A stretch of 64,000 nucleotides of DNA, from contig JBAIAA010000120.1 in the NCBI GenBank assembly GCA_037893245.1, positions 682,001-746,000 on the forward strand. Reading direction: 5' to 3'. The notes under the pieces are model-generated. The model was not told where the DNA came from and did no database searches. It was given only the letters and a program-made list of their open reading frames with translations. The stretch comes from Crossaster papposus. Its lineage: Eukaryota > Echinodermata > Asteroidea > Velatida > Solasteridae. Position numbers and translations under genes: made by a program. Shown piece by piece: positions 31,401 through 44,594 of this stretch (the stretch's first letter is position 1; every line of letters starts with the position of its first letter).

Positions 31401-34400
31401 ATCGATGAAAACAAAGCTAAAATTGCGAATAATTGGGACAAAAGGTATTTTTTTGAAAATGGGCCAAAAATTGACTTATTCTGAAAACGACTTAAATATT
31501 ATCTTTGATGCAGGAGGAACATCAATCGATGAAAACAAAGCTAAAATTGCGAATATTTGGTACAAAAATGTATTTTTTTGAAAATGGGCCAAAAATTGAC
31601 TTATTCTTAAAACGACTTAAATATTATCTTTGATGCAGGAGGAACATCAATCGATGAAAACAAAGCTAAAATTGCGAATATTTGAGACAAAAATGTATTT
31701 TTTTGAAAATTGGAAAAAGTATAAGGGGTTAACCCCCTTTTTTTTTTTAAATGGGCCAAAAATTGACTTTTTACCAAAACGACTTAAATATTATCTTTGA
31801 TGCAGGAGGAACATCAATCGATGAAAACGAAGCTAAAATTGCGAATATTTGGGACAAAAAGTTATTTTTTTGAAAATGGGCCAAAAATTGACTTATTCTT
31901 AAAACGACTTAAATATTATCTTTGATGCAGGAGGAACATCAATCGATGAAAACAAAGCTAAAATTGCGAATATTTGGGACAAAAATGTATTTTTTTGAAA
32001 ATTGGAAAAAGTATAAGGGGTTAACCCACTTTTTTTTTTAAATGGGCCAAAAATTGACTTTTTCTCAAAACGACTTAACTATTATCTTTGATGCAGGAGG
32101 AACATCAATCGATGAAAACAAAGCTAAAATTGCGAATATTTGGGACAAAAATGTATTTTTTTGAAAATGGTCCAAAAATTGACTTATTCTTAAAACGACT
32201 TAAATATTATCTTTGATGCAGGAGGAACATCAATCGATGAAAACAAAGCTAAAATTGCGAATATTTGGGACAAAAATGTATTTTTTTGAAAATTGGAAAA
32301 AGTATAAGGGGTTAACCCACTTCTTTTTTTTTAAATGGGCCAAAAATTGACTTTTCTCAAAACGACTTTCTTTGATGCAGGAGGAACATCAATCGATGAA
32401 AACAAAGCTAAATTTGGGAATATTTGGAATAAAAGGGTATTATTTTGAAAATTTGAAGTAAAAAAAAAATCAAAATATTATAGCGCCACCTACGTTGAAA
32501 AATAAAAAGTTTTGAAAAAAAAATCAGAAAAAATTCACCTCGATTTTGGAAATACGCACAATTTTTCAATTTTGAAACCAGATTCGTGTTCAGCGTGCAA
32601 TTTCCTCTTCAAAAAGTATCATTGTGTGGGTTAAAATGCTTCCTAAGTGCTGTATTTCAAGAGTTTCTGCTTCAAAAATCACCATTCAGAGGCACTCAAG
32701 CGTGAAAAAAGATAGCGGAGTTTAATCCTTTCCCATCAATGAAAACATTTTATTGTTAACGCGGGATACATCAAAGGACCTGAACAAAGAAAACAGGTCT
32801 CTTTCTACCCGTCGACACTGCTACTCACCAATAGCTTATAATGCTACACGTGCACTACAACATTACACAAAAAGAAAAACGCTTGTCAAAAAGACTAGCC
32901 TTGTACATGCAAGACGCACAGGGATTTTCCAACCTCGCGTGACCGTGGCCGTTTTTCAAATCTGAACTTTGTCCCTATCTCCTTGGCTTCGTTCATGCAG
33001 TAATTGAGATGGAGCCGGACAGAGCCAGAACTTGGGTTTGAAAACGGCCCATACAGCTCGTAAAGCTATTCAGAAAACATTTTATTGTTAACGCGGGATA
33101 CATCAAAGGACCTGAACAAAGAAAACTGGTCTCTTTCTACCCGTCGACACTGCTACTCATCTACAGCTTATAATGCTACACGTGCACTACAAAATTACAC
33201 AAAAAGAAAAACGCTTGTAAAAAAGACTAGCCTTGTACATGCAAGATGCAAAGGGATTTTCCTCCCTCGCGTTACCGTGGCCGTTTTTCAAATCTCAACT
33301 CTGTCCCTATCTTTGGCTTCGTTCATGCAGTAAAGGAGATTGAGTCGGACAGTGCCTGGGCTGGGTTTGAAAACGGCCCAGCTATTAAAGCTATTCAGAA
33401 AACATTTTATTGTTAACGCGGGATACATCAAAGGACCTGAACAAAGAAAACAGGTCTCTTTCTACCCGTCGACACTGCTACTCATCAATAGCCTATAACG
33501 CTAAACGTGCACCACAGAATTACACTAAAAGAAAAACGCTTGTTAAAAAGACTAGCCCTGAACGTGCAAAACGCATAGGTTTTTTTCCAACATCGGCCTT
33601 ATTACCCTGGCTGTTTTTCAAATAATTATGTCCCGTCTATGTTTTTGGCATCGTTGATGGAAATGGTGATGGATCCAGACGAAGCCTTAGCTGGGGTTTA
33701 AAAAGATATAAATGTTGGCTAAAATATGAAAAAAAATGCATTGTGTTAACCAACTTTTGTATCAAAAATGTGCCAACAATCTCAAAACGACTTAAATAAT
33801 ATCTTTGATGCAGGAGGAACATCAATCGATGAAAACAAAGCTAAAATTGCGAATAATTGGGACAAAAGGTATTTTTTTGAAAATGGGCCAAAAATTGACT
33901 TATTCTGAAAACGACTTAAATATTATCTTTGATGCAGGAGGAACATCAATCGATGAAAACAAAGCTAAAATTGCGAATATTTGGTACAAAAATGTATTTT
34001 TTTGAAAATGGGCCAAAAATTGACTTATTCTTAAAACGACTTAAATATTATCTTTGATGCAGGAGGAACATCAATCGATGAAAACAAAGCTAAAATTGCG
34101 AATATTTGGGACAAAAATGTATTTTTTTGAAAATGGGCCAAAAATTGACTTATTCTTAAAACGACTTAAATATTATCTTTGATGCAGGAGGAACATCAAT
34201 CGATGAAAACAAAGCTAAATTGCGAATATTTGGGACAAAAGGTATTTTTTTGAAAATGGGCCAAAAATTGACTTATTCTTAAAACGACTTAAATATTATC
34301 TTTGATGCAGGAGGAACATCAATCGATGAAAACAAAGCTAAAATTGCGAATATTTGAGACAAAAATGTATTTTTTTGAAAATTGGAAAAAGTATAAGGGG

Positions 34401-35884
34401 TTAACCCACTTCTTTTTTTTTAAATGGGCCAAAAATTGACTTTTCTCAAAACGACTTTCTTTGATGCAGGAGGAACATCAATCGATGAAAACAAAGCTAA
34501 ATTTGGGAATATTTGGAATAAAAGGGTATTATTTTGAAAATTTGAAGTAAAAAAAAAATCAAAATATTATAGCGCCACCTACGTTGAAAAATAAAAAGTT
34601 TTGAAAAAAAAATCAGAAAAAATTCACCTCGATTTTGGAAATACGCACAATTTTTCAATTTTGAAACCAGATTCGTGTTCAGCGTGCAATTTCCTCTTCA
34701 AAAAGTATCATTGTGTGGGTTAAAATGCTTCCTAAGTGCTGTATTTCAAGAGTTTCTGCTTCAAAAATCACCATTCAGAGGCACTCAAGCGTGAAAAAAG
34801 ATAGCGGAGTTTAATCCTTTCCCATCAATGAAAACATTTTATTGTTAACGCGGGATACATCAAAGGACCTGAACAAAGAAAACAGGTCTCTTTCTACCCG
34901 TCGACACTGCTACTCACCAATAGCTTATAATGCTACACGTGCACTACAACATTACACAAAAAGAAAAACGCTTGTCAAAAAGACTAGCCTTGTACATGCA
35001 AGACGCACAGGGATTTTCCAACCTCGCGTGACCGTGGCCGTTTTTCAAATCTGAACTTTGTCCCTATCTCCTTGGCTTCGTTCATGCAGTAATTGAGATG
35101 GAGCCGGACAGAGCCAGAACTTGGGTTTGAAAACGGCCCATACAGCTCGTAAAGCTATTCAGAAAACATTTTATTGTTAACGCGGGATACATCAAAGGAC
35201 CTGAACAAAGAAAACTGGTCTCTTTCTACCCGTCGACACTGCTACTCATCTACAGCTTATAATGCTACACGTGCACTACAAAATTACACAAAAAGAAAAA
35301 CGCTTGTAAAAAAGACTAGCCTTGTACATGCAAGATGCAAAGGGATTTTCCTCCCTCGCGTTACCGTGGCCGTTTTTCAAATCTCAACTCTGTCCCTATC
35401 TTTGGCTTCGTTCATGCAGTAAAGGAGATTGAGTCGGACAGTGCCTGGGCTGGGTTTGAAAACGGCCCAGCTATTAAAGCTATTCAGAAAACATTTTATT
35501 GTTAACGCGGGATACATCAAAGGACCTGAACAAAGAAAACAGGTCTCTTTCTACCCGTCGACACTGCTACTCATCAATAGCCTATAACGCTAAACGTGCA
35601 CCACAGAATTACACTAAAAGAAAAACGCTTGTTAAAAAGACTAGCCCTGAACGTGCAAAACGCATAGGTTTTTTTCCAACATCGGCCTTATTACCCTGGC
35701 TGTTTTTCAAATAATTATGTCCCGTCTATGTTTTTGGCATCGTTGATGGAAATGGTGATGGATCCAGACGAAGCCTTAGCTGGGGTTTAAAAAGATATAA
35801 ATGTTGGCTAAAATATGAAAAAAAATGCATTGTGTTAACCAACTTTTGTATCAAAAATGTGCCAACCATCTCAAAACGACTTAA

Positions 35885-36263
35885 AGGTAGTATACACCAT
35901 TTGCAGATATCGAAAACATTTACTACCGAATTATTAGGAAATATCTTACTTATTTAAAAGTAAATAATGATTGTAGGCATCCAGCAAAATAAGGGCCCTA
36001 GATATCCTGTAATTGTTCCAAAAAATTGAATTGTATAAACCAAAATTCATTCTCGCCGTCCGGCGAGCGCAAAAAAACAAAGATAACATAAGAATAACTG
36101 CTCGACGCCGGTGGAAAACAAACGCTGTTTTTCATGCTTTTCTCGGCATCCATGAATGTAAAAATTCGGACTGGTCAGTTAAACGATATTTACTATAAAA
36201 TACAACCCCCCAAATCCACCCATTCTTGATAATTCAACAAATTACCAATGGTGTATACTACCT
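35885..36263. mobile_element. Family B element inside the satellite
   Basis: AGGTAGTATACACCATTTGC on the left, AATGGTGTATACTACCT on the right, TTAA at 35881-35884 and 36264-36267. Removing the element and one TTAA restores the A-monomer reading GACTTAAATAATATC seen in sister units, so this is a clean TTAA insertion. None of the neighbouring near-identical units carries it. Confidence 0.95.
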
Positions 36264-37082
36264 TTAAATAATATCTTTGATGCAGGAGGAACATCAATCG
36301 ATGAAAACAAAGCTAAAATTGCGAATAATTGGGACAAAAGGTATTTTTTTGAAAATGGGCCAAAAATTGACTTATTCTGAAAACGACTTAAATATTATCT
36401 TTGATGCAGGAGGAACATCAATCGATGAAAACAAAGCTAAAATTGCGAATATTTGGTACAAAAATGTATTTTTTTGAAAATGGGCCAAAAATTGACTTAT
36501 TCTTAAAACGACTTAAATATTATCTTTGATGCAGGAGGAACATCAATCGATGAAAACAAAGCTAAAATTGCGAATATTTGGGACAAAAATGTATTTTTTT
36601 GAAAATTGGAAAAAGTATAAGGGGTTAACCCACTTTTTTTTTTAAATGGGCCAAAAATTGACTTTTTCTCAAAACGACTTAACTATTATCTTTGATGCAG
36701 GAGGAACATCAATCGATGAAAACAAAGCTAAAATTGCGAATATTTGGGACAAAAATGTATTTTTTTGAAAATGGTCCAAAAATTGACTTATTCTTAAAAC
36801 GACTTAAATATTATCTTTGATGCAGGAGGAACATCAATCGATGAAAACAAAGCTAAAATTGCGAATATTTGGGACAAAAATGTATTTTTTTGAAAATTGG
36901 AAAAAGTATAAGGGGTTAACCCACTTCTTTTTTTTTAAATGGGCCAAAAATTGACTTTTCTCAAAACGACTTTCTTTGATGCAGGAGGAACATCAATCGA
37001 TGAAAACAAAGCTAAATTTGGGAATATTTGGAATAAAAGGGTATTATTTTGAAAATTTGAAGTAAAAAAAAAATCAAAATAT

Positions 37083-38060
37083 TATAGCGCCACCTACGTT
37101 GAAAAATAAAAAGTTTTGAAAAAAAAATCAGAAAAAATTCACCTCGATTTTGGAAATACGCACAATTTTTCAATTTTGAAACCAGATTCGTGTTCAGCGT
37201 GCAATTTCCTCTTCAAAAAGTATCATTGTGTGGGTTAAAATGCTTCCTAAGTGCTGTATTTCAAGAGTTTCTGCTTCAAAAATCACCATTCAGAGGCACT
37301 CAAGCGTGAAAAAAGATAGCGGAGTTTAATCCTTTCCCATCAATGAAAACATTTTATTGTTAACGCGGGATACATCAAAGGACCTGAACAAAGAAAACAG
37401 GTCTCTTTCTACCCGTCGACACTGCTACTCACCAATAGCTTATAATGCTACACGTGCACTACAACATTACACAAAAAGAAAAACGCTTGTAAAAAAGACT
37501 AGCCTTGTACATGCAAGATGCAAAGGGATTTTCCTCCCTCGCGTTACCGTGGCCGTTTTTCAAATCTCAACTCTGTCCCTATCTTTGGCTTCGTTCATGC
37601 AGTAAAGGAGATTGAGTCGGACAGTGCCTGGGCTGGGTTTGAAAACGGCCCAGCTATTAAAGCTATTCAGAAAACATTTTATTGTTAACGCGGGATACAT
37701 CAAAGGACCTGAACAAAGAAAACAGGTCTCTTTCTACCCGTCGACACTGCTACTCATCAATAGCCTATAACGCTAAACGTGCACCACAGAATTACACTAA
37801 AAGAAAAACGCTTGTTAAAAAGACTAGCCCTGAACGTGCAAAACGCATAGGTTTTTTTCCAACATCGGCCTTATTACCCTGGCTGTTTTTCAAATAATTA
37901 TGTCCCGTCTATGTTTTTGGCATCGTTGATGGAAATGGTGATGGATCCAGACGAAGCCTTAGCTGGGGTTTAAAAAGATATAAATGTTGGCTAAAATATG
38001 AAAAAAAATGCATTGTGTTAACCAACTTTTGTATCAAAAATGTGCCAACAATCTCAAAAC
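37083..38060 (+). repeat. Two-unit B block (hybrid)
   Basis: Only two sub-repeats (37357 and 37682). The first starts as type 1 (CACCAATAGCTTATAATGC) and changes to type 2 (GCAAGATGCAAAGGGATTTT) part-way, as expected from unequal crossing over between neighbouring sub-repeats. Confidence 0.85.
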
Positions 38061-40945
38061 GACTTAAATAATATCTTTGATGCAGGAGGAACATCAATCG
38101 ATGAAAACAAAGCTAAAATTGCGAATAATTGGGACAAAAGGTATTTTTTTGAAAATGGGCCAAAAATTGACTTATTCTGAAAACGACTTAAATATTATCT
38201 TTGATGCAGGAGGAACATCAATCGATGAAAACAAAGCTAAAATTGCGAATATTTGGTACAAAAATGTATTTTTTTGAAAATGGGCCAAAAATTGACTTAT
38301 TCTTAAAACGACTTAAATATTATCTTTGATGCAGGAGGAACATCAATCGATGAAAACAAAGCTAAAATTGCGAATATTTGGGACAAAAATGTATTTTTTT
38401 GAAAATGGGCCAAAAATTGACTTATTCTTAAAACGACTTAAATATTATCTTTGATGCAGGAGGAACATCAATCGATGAAAACAAAGCTAAATTGCGAATA
38501 TTTGGGACAAAAGGTATTTTTTTGAAAATGGGCCAAAAATTGACTTATTCTTAAAACGACTTAAATATTATCTTTGATGCAGGAGGAACATCAATCGATG
38601 AAAACAAAGCTAAAATTGCGAATATTTGAGACAAAAATGTATTTTTTTGAAAATTGGAAAAAGTATAAGGGGTTAACCCACTTCTTTTTTTTTAAATGGG
38701 CCAAAAATTGACTTTTCTCAAAACGACTTTCTTTGATGCAGGAGGAACATCAATCGATGAAAACAAAGCTAAATTTGGGAATATTTGGAATAAAAGGGTA
38801 TTATTTTGAAAATTTGAAGTAAAAAAAAAATCAAAATATTATAGCGCCACCTACGTTGAAAAATAAAAAGTTTTGAAAAAAAAATCAGAAAAAATTCACC
38901 TCGATTTTGGAAATACGCACAATTTTTCAATTTTGAAACCAGATTCGTGTTCAGCGTGCAATTTCCTCTTCAAAAAGTATCATTGTGTGGGTTAAAATGC
39001 TTCCTAAGTGCTGTATTTCAAGAGTTTCTGCTTCAAAAATCACCATTCAGAGGCACTCAAGCGTGAAAAAAGATAGCGGAGTTTAATCCTTTCCCATCAA
39101 TGAAAACATTTTATTGTTAACGCGGGATACATCAAAGGACCTGAACAAAGAAAACAGGTCTCTTTCTACCCGTCGACACTGCTACTCACCAATAGCTTAT
39201 AATGCTACACGTGCACTACAACATTACACAAAAAGAAAAACGCTTGTCAAAAAGACTAGCCTTGTACATGCAAGACGCACAGGGATTTTCCAACCTCGCG
39301 TGACCGTGGCCGTTTTTCAAATCTGAACTTTGTCCCTATCTCCTTGGCTTCGTTCATGCAGTAATTGAGATGGAGCCGGACAGAGCCAGAACTTGGGTTT
39401 GAAAACGGCCCATACAGCTCGTAAAGCTATTCAGAAAACATTTTATTGTTAACGCGGGATACATCAAAGGACCTGAACAAAGAAAACTGGTCTCTTTCTA
39501 CCCGTCGACACTGCTACTCATCTACAGCTTATAATGCTACACGTGCACTACAAAATTACACAAAAAGAAAAACGCTTGTAAAAAAGACTAGCCTTGTACA
39601 TGCAAGATGCAAAGGGATTTTCCTCCCTCGCGTTACCGTGGCCGTTTTTCAAATCTCAACTCTGTCCCTATCTTTGGCTTCGTTCATGCAGTAAAGGAGA
39701 TTGAGTCGGACAGTGCCTGGGCTGGGTTTGAAAACGGCCCAGCTATTAAAGCTATTCAGAAAACATTTTATTGTTAACGCGGGATACATCAAAGGACCTG
39801 AACAAAGAAAACAGGTCTCTTTCTACCCGTCGACACTGCTACTCATCAATAGCCTATAACGCTAAACGTGCACCACAGAATTACACTAAAAGAAAAACGC
39901 TTGTTAAAAAGACTAGCCCTGAACGTGCAAAACGCATAGGTTTTTTTCCAACATCGGCCTTATTACCCTGGCTGTTTTTCAAATAATTATGTCCCGTCTA
40001 TGTTTTTGGCATCGTTGATGGAAATGGTGATGGATCCAGACGAAGCCTTAGCTGGGGTTTAAAAAGATATAAATGTTGGCTAAAATATGAAAAAAAATGC
40101 ATTGTGTTAACCAACTTTTGTATCAAAAATGTGCCAACCATCTCAAAACGACTTAAATAATATCTTTGATGCAGGAGGAACATCAATCGATGAAAACAAA
40201 GCTAAAATTGCGAATAATTGGGACAAAAGGTATTTTTTTGAAAATGGGCCAAAAATTGACTTATTCTGAAAACGACTTAAATATTATCTTTGATGCAGGA
40301 GGAACATCAATCGATGAAAACAAAGCTAAAATTGCGAATATTTGGTACAAAAATGTATTTTTTTGAAAATGGGCCAAAAATTGACTTATTCTTAAAACGA
40401 CTTAAATATTATCTTTGATGCAGGAGGAACATCAATCGATGAAAACAAAGCTAAAATTGCGAATATTTGGGACAAAAATGTATTTTTTTGAAAATGGGCC
40501 AAAAATTGACTTATTCTTAAAACGACTTAAATATTATCTTTGATGCAGGAGGAACATCAATCGATGAAAACGAAGCTAAAATTGCGAATATTTGGGACAA
40601 AAAGTTATTTTTTTGAAAATGGGCCAAAAATTGACTTATTCTTAAAACGACTTAAATATTATCTTTGATGCAGGAGGAACATCAATCGATGAAAACAAAG
40701 CTAAAATTGCGAATATTTGGGACAAAAATGTATTTTTTTGAAAATTGGAAAAAGTATAAGGGGTTAACCCACTTTTTTTTTTAAATGGGCCAAAAATTGA
40801 CTTTTTCTCAAAACGACTTAACTATTATCTTTGATGCAGGAGGAACATCAATCGATGAAAACAAAGCTAAAATTGCGAATATTTGGGACAAAAATGTATT
40901 TTTTTGAAAATGGTCCAAAAATTGACTTATTCTTAAAACGACTTA

Positions 40946-41717
40946 TCCCCACATGTGACAAGACCGGACATACAGAATCGAGCACTCGAATATATTTGTT
41001 TTGTTGCGTGTGGCCGAGCAGCCGTTTATTGTTGTAAGCGCTGTCCCAGCTCGAAGCTATGATAGCACGGGACAGCAATGCAAGCGATGTATAATGAAAG
41101 TTTGTCCGAGCCCGAAGCGGGGTAGCACAGGACAGCAATATTATATTACACAATTATCACAGTTTGTTCCCGTCCGAAGCTGATGTCGGGGAACAGCAAT
41201 ATTGTCACAGTTGGTGACGCAAATAGCAATTATATTCAGCAATATTGACACAGTTTGTGACGCAAACAGCGATTACATTCAGCAATATTGTCACAGTTCG
41301 TGACGCAAACAGCAATTTATATTCAGCAATATTGTCACAGTTTGTGACGCAAACAGCAATTACATTTAGCAATGATGTCACAGTTTGTGACACCGATCTG
41401 CAAGCAACATTATAACATTTTATCAATGCAAACCATATCATATAAAACCATTAATCAATCCCGTATTGGCATAGCACAAGCAATACCTTAAGCTATTATT
41501 ATCGTCGGCAATAAGTAAGAAATGCAATAATCAAAATATCAATCAGCAAATGTGGTAAACATATAGGGACTGTAACTACCGTGTTCCGATTTCATCTTGG
41601 AACCGACAAAGAAAGAGGGTTAAGTGCTTTTGCCGCCAATTCCCTGAAGCCTCTTAAATTAAGGTTTTATCGGCCAATTTTTGAGGCCTATTTGCGCTAT
41701 GGAATGCAATTTCCGCC
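40946..41717. repeat. Ngaro split repeat B2 (element 3' end)
   Basis: 772 bp, matching 42223-42997. It contains five imperfect ~43-bp tandem units around GCAATATTGTCACAGTTTGTG (about 41190-41400), interior to the repeat and present in both copies. The outer edge TCCCCACATGTG is the element terminus. Confidence 0.95.
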
Positions 41718-41982
41718 CGCAGTTAGTAACCTTGCCGATTCTAAGAAAGGCGAAAACCCCCTTAAAACCACATTGGGAAAAAAAGGGGAAAATTCCTTTC
41801 TGGCTCCGCTTACAATGGCAACCGAGTACAGCAAATTTATAATCACTACCAAACACTCTAGAATCGGCAAATTGCAACATAACATGATGCAGGCTGCATA
41901 CGAATTTGACAAAAAAATAAAATTATAATCTCGAAACAATGTTCATGAAAATAGGCGGCAATGACAGGGGTGGAGGAGGGAA

Positions 41983-42222
41983 TTTTTTGCAAGACGAAAT
42001 TTTTACATCTAAACAGTTCGGCTGCTCGAACTAAAGTGAGACTGGCTGAGTGCTCGAATTGAGGTTATAGTATCAAGCCAAGACTGAACTAGTTCATATC
42101 CATAAATCAATCCGACCACAAGGGGAGTGACCTGAATTGACCAAACTCTAGTTCCGTCAAAGCCTTCCAAATTGTCAAGCGAGGATAAATCATTTGAATC
42201 TTTAATTGCCTCAAACGTATTA
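41983..42222. repeat. Ngaro split repeat A2
   Basis: About 240 bp, matching 47335-47575. It abuts B1 at the CGTATTA/TCCCC joint (42220-42222), the same joint a circular form of the element would carry. Confidence 0.95.
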
Positions 42223-42997
42223 TCCCCACATGTGACAAGACCGGACATACAGAATCGAGCACTCGAATATATTTGTTTTGTTGCGTGTGGCCGAGCAGCC
42301 GTTTATTGTTGTAAGCGCTGTCCCAGCTCGAAGCTATGATAGCACGGGACAGCAATGCAAGCGATGTATAATGAAAGTTTGTCCGAGCCCGAAGCGGGGT
42401 AGCACAGGACAGCAATATTATATTACACAATTATCACAGTTTGTTCCCGTCCGAAGCTGATGTCGGGGAACAGCAATATTGTCACAGTTGGTGACGCAAA
42501 TAGCAATTATATTCAGCAATATTGACACAGTTTGTGACGCAAACAGCGATTACATTCAGCAATATTGTCACAGTTCGTGACGCAAACAGCAATTTATATT
42601 CAGCAATATTGTCACAGTTTGTGCTGACGCAAACAGCAATTACATTTAGCAATGATGTCACAGTTTGTGACACCGATCTGCAAGCAACATTATAACATTT
42701 TATCAATGCAAACCATATCATATAAAACCATTAATCAATCCCGTATTGGCATAGCACAAGCAATACCTTAAGCTATTATTATCGTCGGCAATAAGTAAGA
42801 AATGCAATAATCAAAATATCAATCAGCAAATGTGGTAAACATATAGGGACTGTAACTACCGTGTTCCGATTTCATCTTGGAACCGACAAAGAAAGAGGGT
42901 TAAGTGCTTTTGCCGCCAATTCCCTGAAGCCTCTTAAATTAAGGTTTTATCGGCCAATTTTTGAGGCCTATTTGCGCTATGGAATGCAATTTCCGCC
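42223..42997. repeat. Ngaro split repeat B1
   Basis: Copy of 40946-41717 with GCT inserted in a GTGACGC unit. It ends at TTTCCGCC beside the 3' end of the SGNH-like frame. Confidence 0.95.
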
Positions 42998-43050
42998 AAA
43001 CGGACATGTTGCGAAAGGATGGATCGCAGCATGACCGCCGCCAAATAGAC

Positions 43051-43617
43051 TCAGAATGAAAGGGCGTGACAAAGGTTGCTCAGAATAATAGAGCAACCTT
43101 CGTCTGTTAGGTGGAAGCCATCAGCGTGAAACCACGCTGGTGACGACCAAATAATCTGGGGGTGTAAAATGACCCCACCATAGGGCACCCGAAACAGAGG
43201 CTGTACGTCTTTAACGAGCAAGCGTCGTGTCTGCTCAATGGCGCCCTGTTTGCGGGCATGGGGGTAATTCAAACGGGATACAACCTCAGAATAAAATATA
43301 ACGGCATGAGGGAGAACCTCCCGAGTTAAGTTCAAACATTGACGGGCCAAAATCGTTAACTTCTGTTTCGTGACCGCACCCAGGTCATTGGTCCCGACCT
43401 GAATAATGACAAAGTCCGGCAATTCGACCGCAGCTGACCAAGCCTCCATCAGAAAATCGGGGTACTGGTCCATCGTCAGTCCCAGGCGTCCAATCCAGTT
43501 GATGTGGGCCAGCTGGTGAAGCCTCTCCCCCCAGGGCGACGACCGTGCAACTCGGGCGCACCAATTGACTAACTCGTCGCCAATTACCCACAGAGTCGGC
43601 TTGTCAGGGATGAAAGC
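43051..43617 (-). CDS. SGNH-hydrolase-like frame of the Ngaro element
   Basis: The frame is open from an upstream TGA (43618-43620) to the stop at 43051-43053, 188 codons, but its first ATG is at 43473. The conserved region begins before that ATG: WVIGDELVNW (43573-43581 encodes G-D-E) stands where SGNH enzymes have block I with a nucleophilic Ser. Block III is kept as QVGTNDLG, and block V as HADGFHLTDEG (Asp-x-x-His). So the Asp and His of the triad are present but the Ser is replaced by Glu, and esterase activity is doubtful. Lack of an early ATG suggests expression by splicing or read-through from the recombinase frame. SGNH domains in Ngaro elements are established; their role is unknown. 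Confidence 0.82.
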   Translation of the reverse strand, partial: AFIPDKPTLWVIGDELVNWCARVARSSPWGERLHQLAHINWIGRLGLTMDQYPDFLMEAWSAAVELPDFVIIQVGTNDLGAVTKQKLTILARQCLNLTREVLPHAVIFYSEVVSRLNYPHARKQGAIEQTRRLLVKDVQPLFRVPYGGVILHPQIIWSSPAWFHADGFHLTDEGCSIILSNLCHALSF

Positions 43618-43673
43618 TCATGTAATTGAGAAAGATAATACATTTTAAGAACCCATCAGAAGTAATGCTCATT

Positions 43674-44594
43674 TTAATTGAAAATACTAGACGGAATTCG
43701 CACGTAACGACGGTACGCTCCCGATTTCCATCGCCCCATAACTTTAATATCCGCTTCAGCCACGCCTGCCATAGCCGCAGAAGTCGCTGCGCCAATGCGA
43801 AATGAATGAGATGTAAATCTGTCATCATGAAGCCCTACAAAGTCCATTGCACGACGAAGGACCGCTGTGAACTGTGATCGTGTAACTGGGCTGCCATCAA
43901 AATGGGATAAAAACGAAACGGATTGGGAAGTAGAACAGGCTAGATAAGACCTAGTCGCTTGGACTGGGCAAACTATAGCATTCTGGACCGCTGGAATCGA
44001 AATTACGAAACCACGACCAAGTTGGTCCGTTTTGGAATGGCGCAGCCCTAGTTCAACCCTAAGCGGTGCATCTTTGACAGTGACGTCAGACCGACATAGC
44101 GGGGCAGGCAAAGTGCGTGACTGAGCAGTAAACTCCCCAATGCGAAGGAAGCCATAGAAAGCAAATAAAAAAGCCACTTGAAAGAGGCGAGCTTCAAACT
44201 GATTTGTACACACCGCATTCAAGGCTGGCACAATACGGCACAAAATATCAAATGTGATGGGGCGACGTCTGTCTCGACGGCTGTTACGCCTCCGACAACC
44301 CTCTAATAAACGCCTTACTACAAAATGTTTCGTTATATCGGGGTAACTCAGCAGTTGCAATTTCGAAGAAATACCAGATACATAGGAAGTAATGGATGCA
44401 GGGGCATAACCAGATACCGACATAAATGCTATAAACTGAACTAGCTGCTGCAGGGAGGGGCACCTAGCCCCATCAAACCCGTGGTTTGCACTGAACCATT
44501 GGAAAAGATGCCAAGCCCGCTGATATAATAAATGCGTGCGAGGGGCAAGGGCGTCTTGCAAAAGACCCTGAACTTCTAACTGAAGTAATTCCAC
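43674..44594 (-). CDS. Tyrosine recombinase of the Ngaro element
   Basis: 306 codons from a GTG; no ATG until residue 58. The frame overlaps the RT end by 19 bp, so it may be made by frameshift. N-terminal SAM-like region with LYQRAWHLFQWF (residues 23-34), then the catalytic domain: Arg151 in FYGFLRIGEF, Lys188 in RHSKTD, His263/Arg266 in SHSFRIGAA, Trp289 in MGRWKS, and Tyr297 in YRRYVR as the likely nucleophile. All five catalytic positions are filled. Function: recombining the circular cDNA into a target with a short identical core. It is intact in this copy. Confidence 0.93.
   Translation of the reverse strand: MELLQLEVQGLLQDALAPRTHLLYQRAWHLFQWFSANHGFDGARCPSLQQLVQFIAFMSVSGYAPASITSYVSGISSKLQLLSYPDITKHFVVRRLLEGCRRRNSRRDRRRPITFDILCRIVPALNAVCTNQFEARLFQVAFLFAFYGFLRIGEFTAQSRTLPAPLCRSDVTVKDAPLRVELGLRHSKTDQLGRGFVISIPAVQNAIVCPVQATRSYLACSTSQSVSFLSHFDGSPVTRSQFTAVLRRAMDFVGLHDDRFTSHSFRIGAATSAAMAGVAEADIKVMGRWKSGAYRRYVRIPSSIFN

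Noticed and set aside
41581-41928. 115-codon plus-strand frame in the Ngaro 3' region
   Set aside because: It crosses the B2 repeat into the spacer, has no family resemblance and does not start with ATG.
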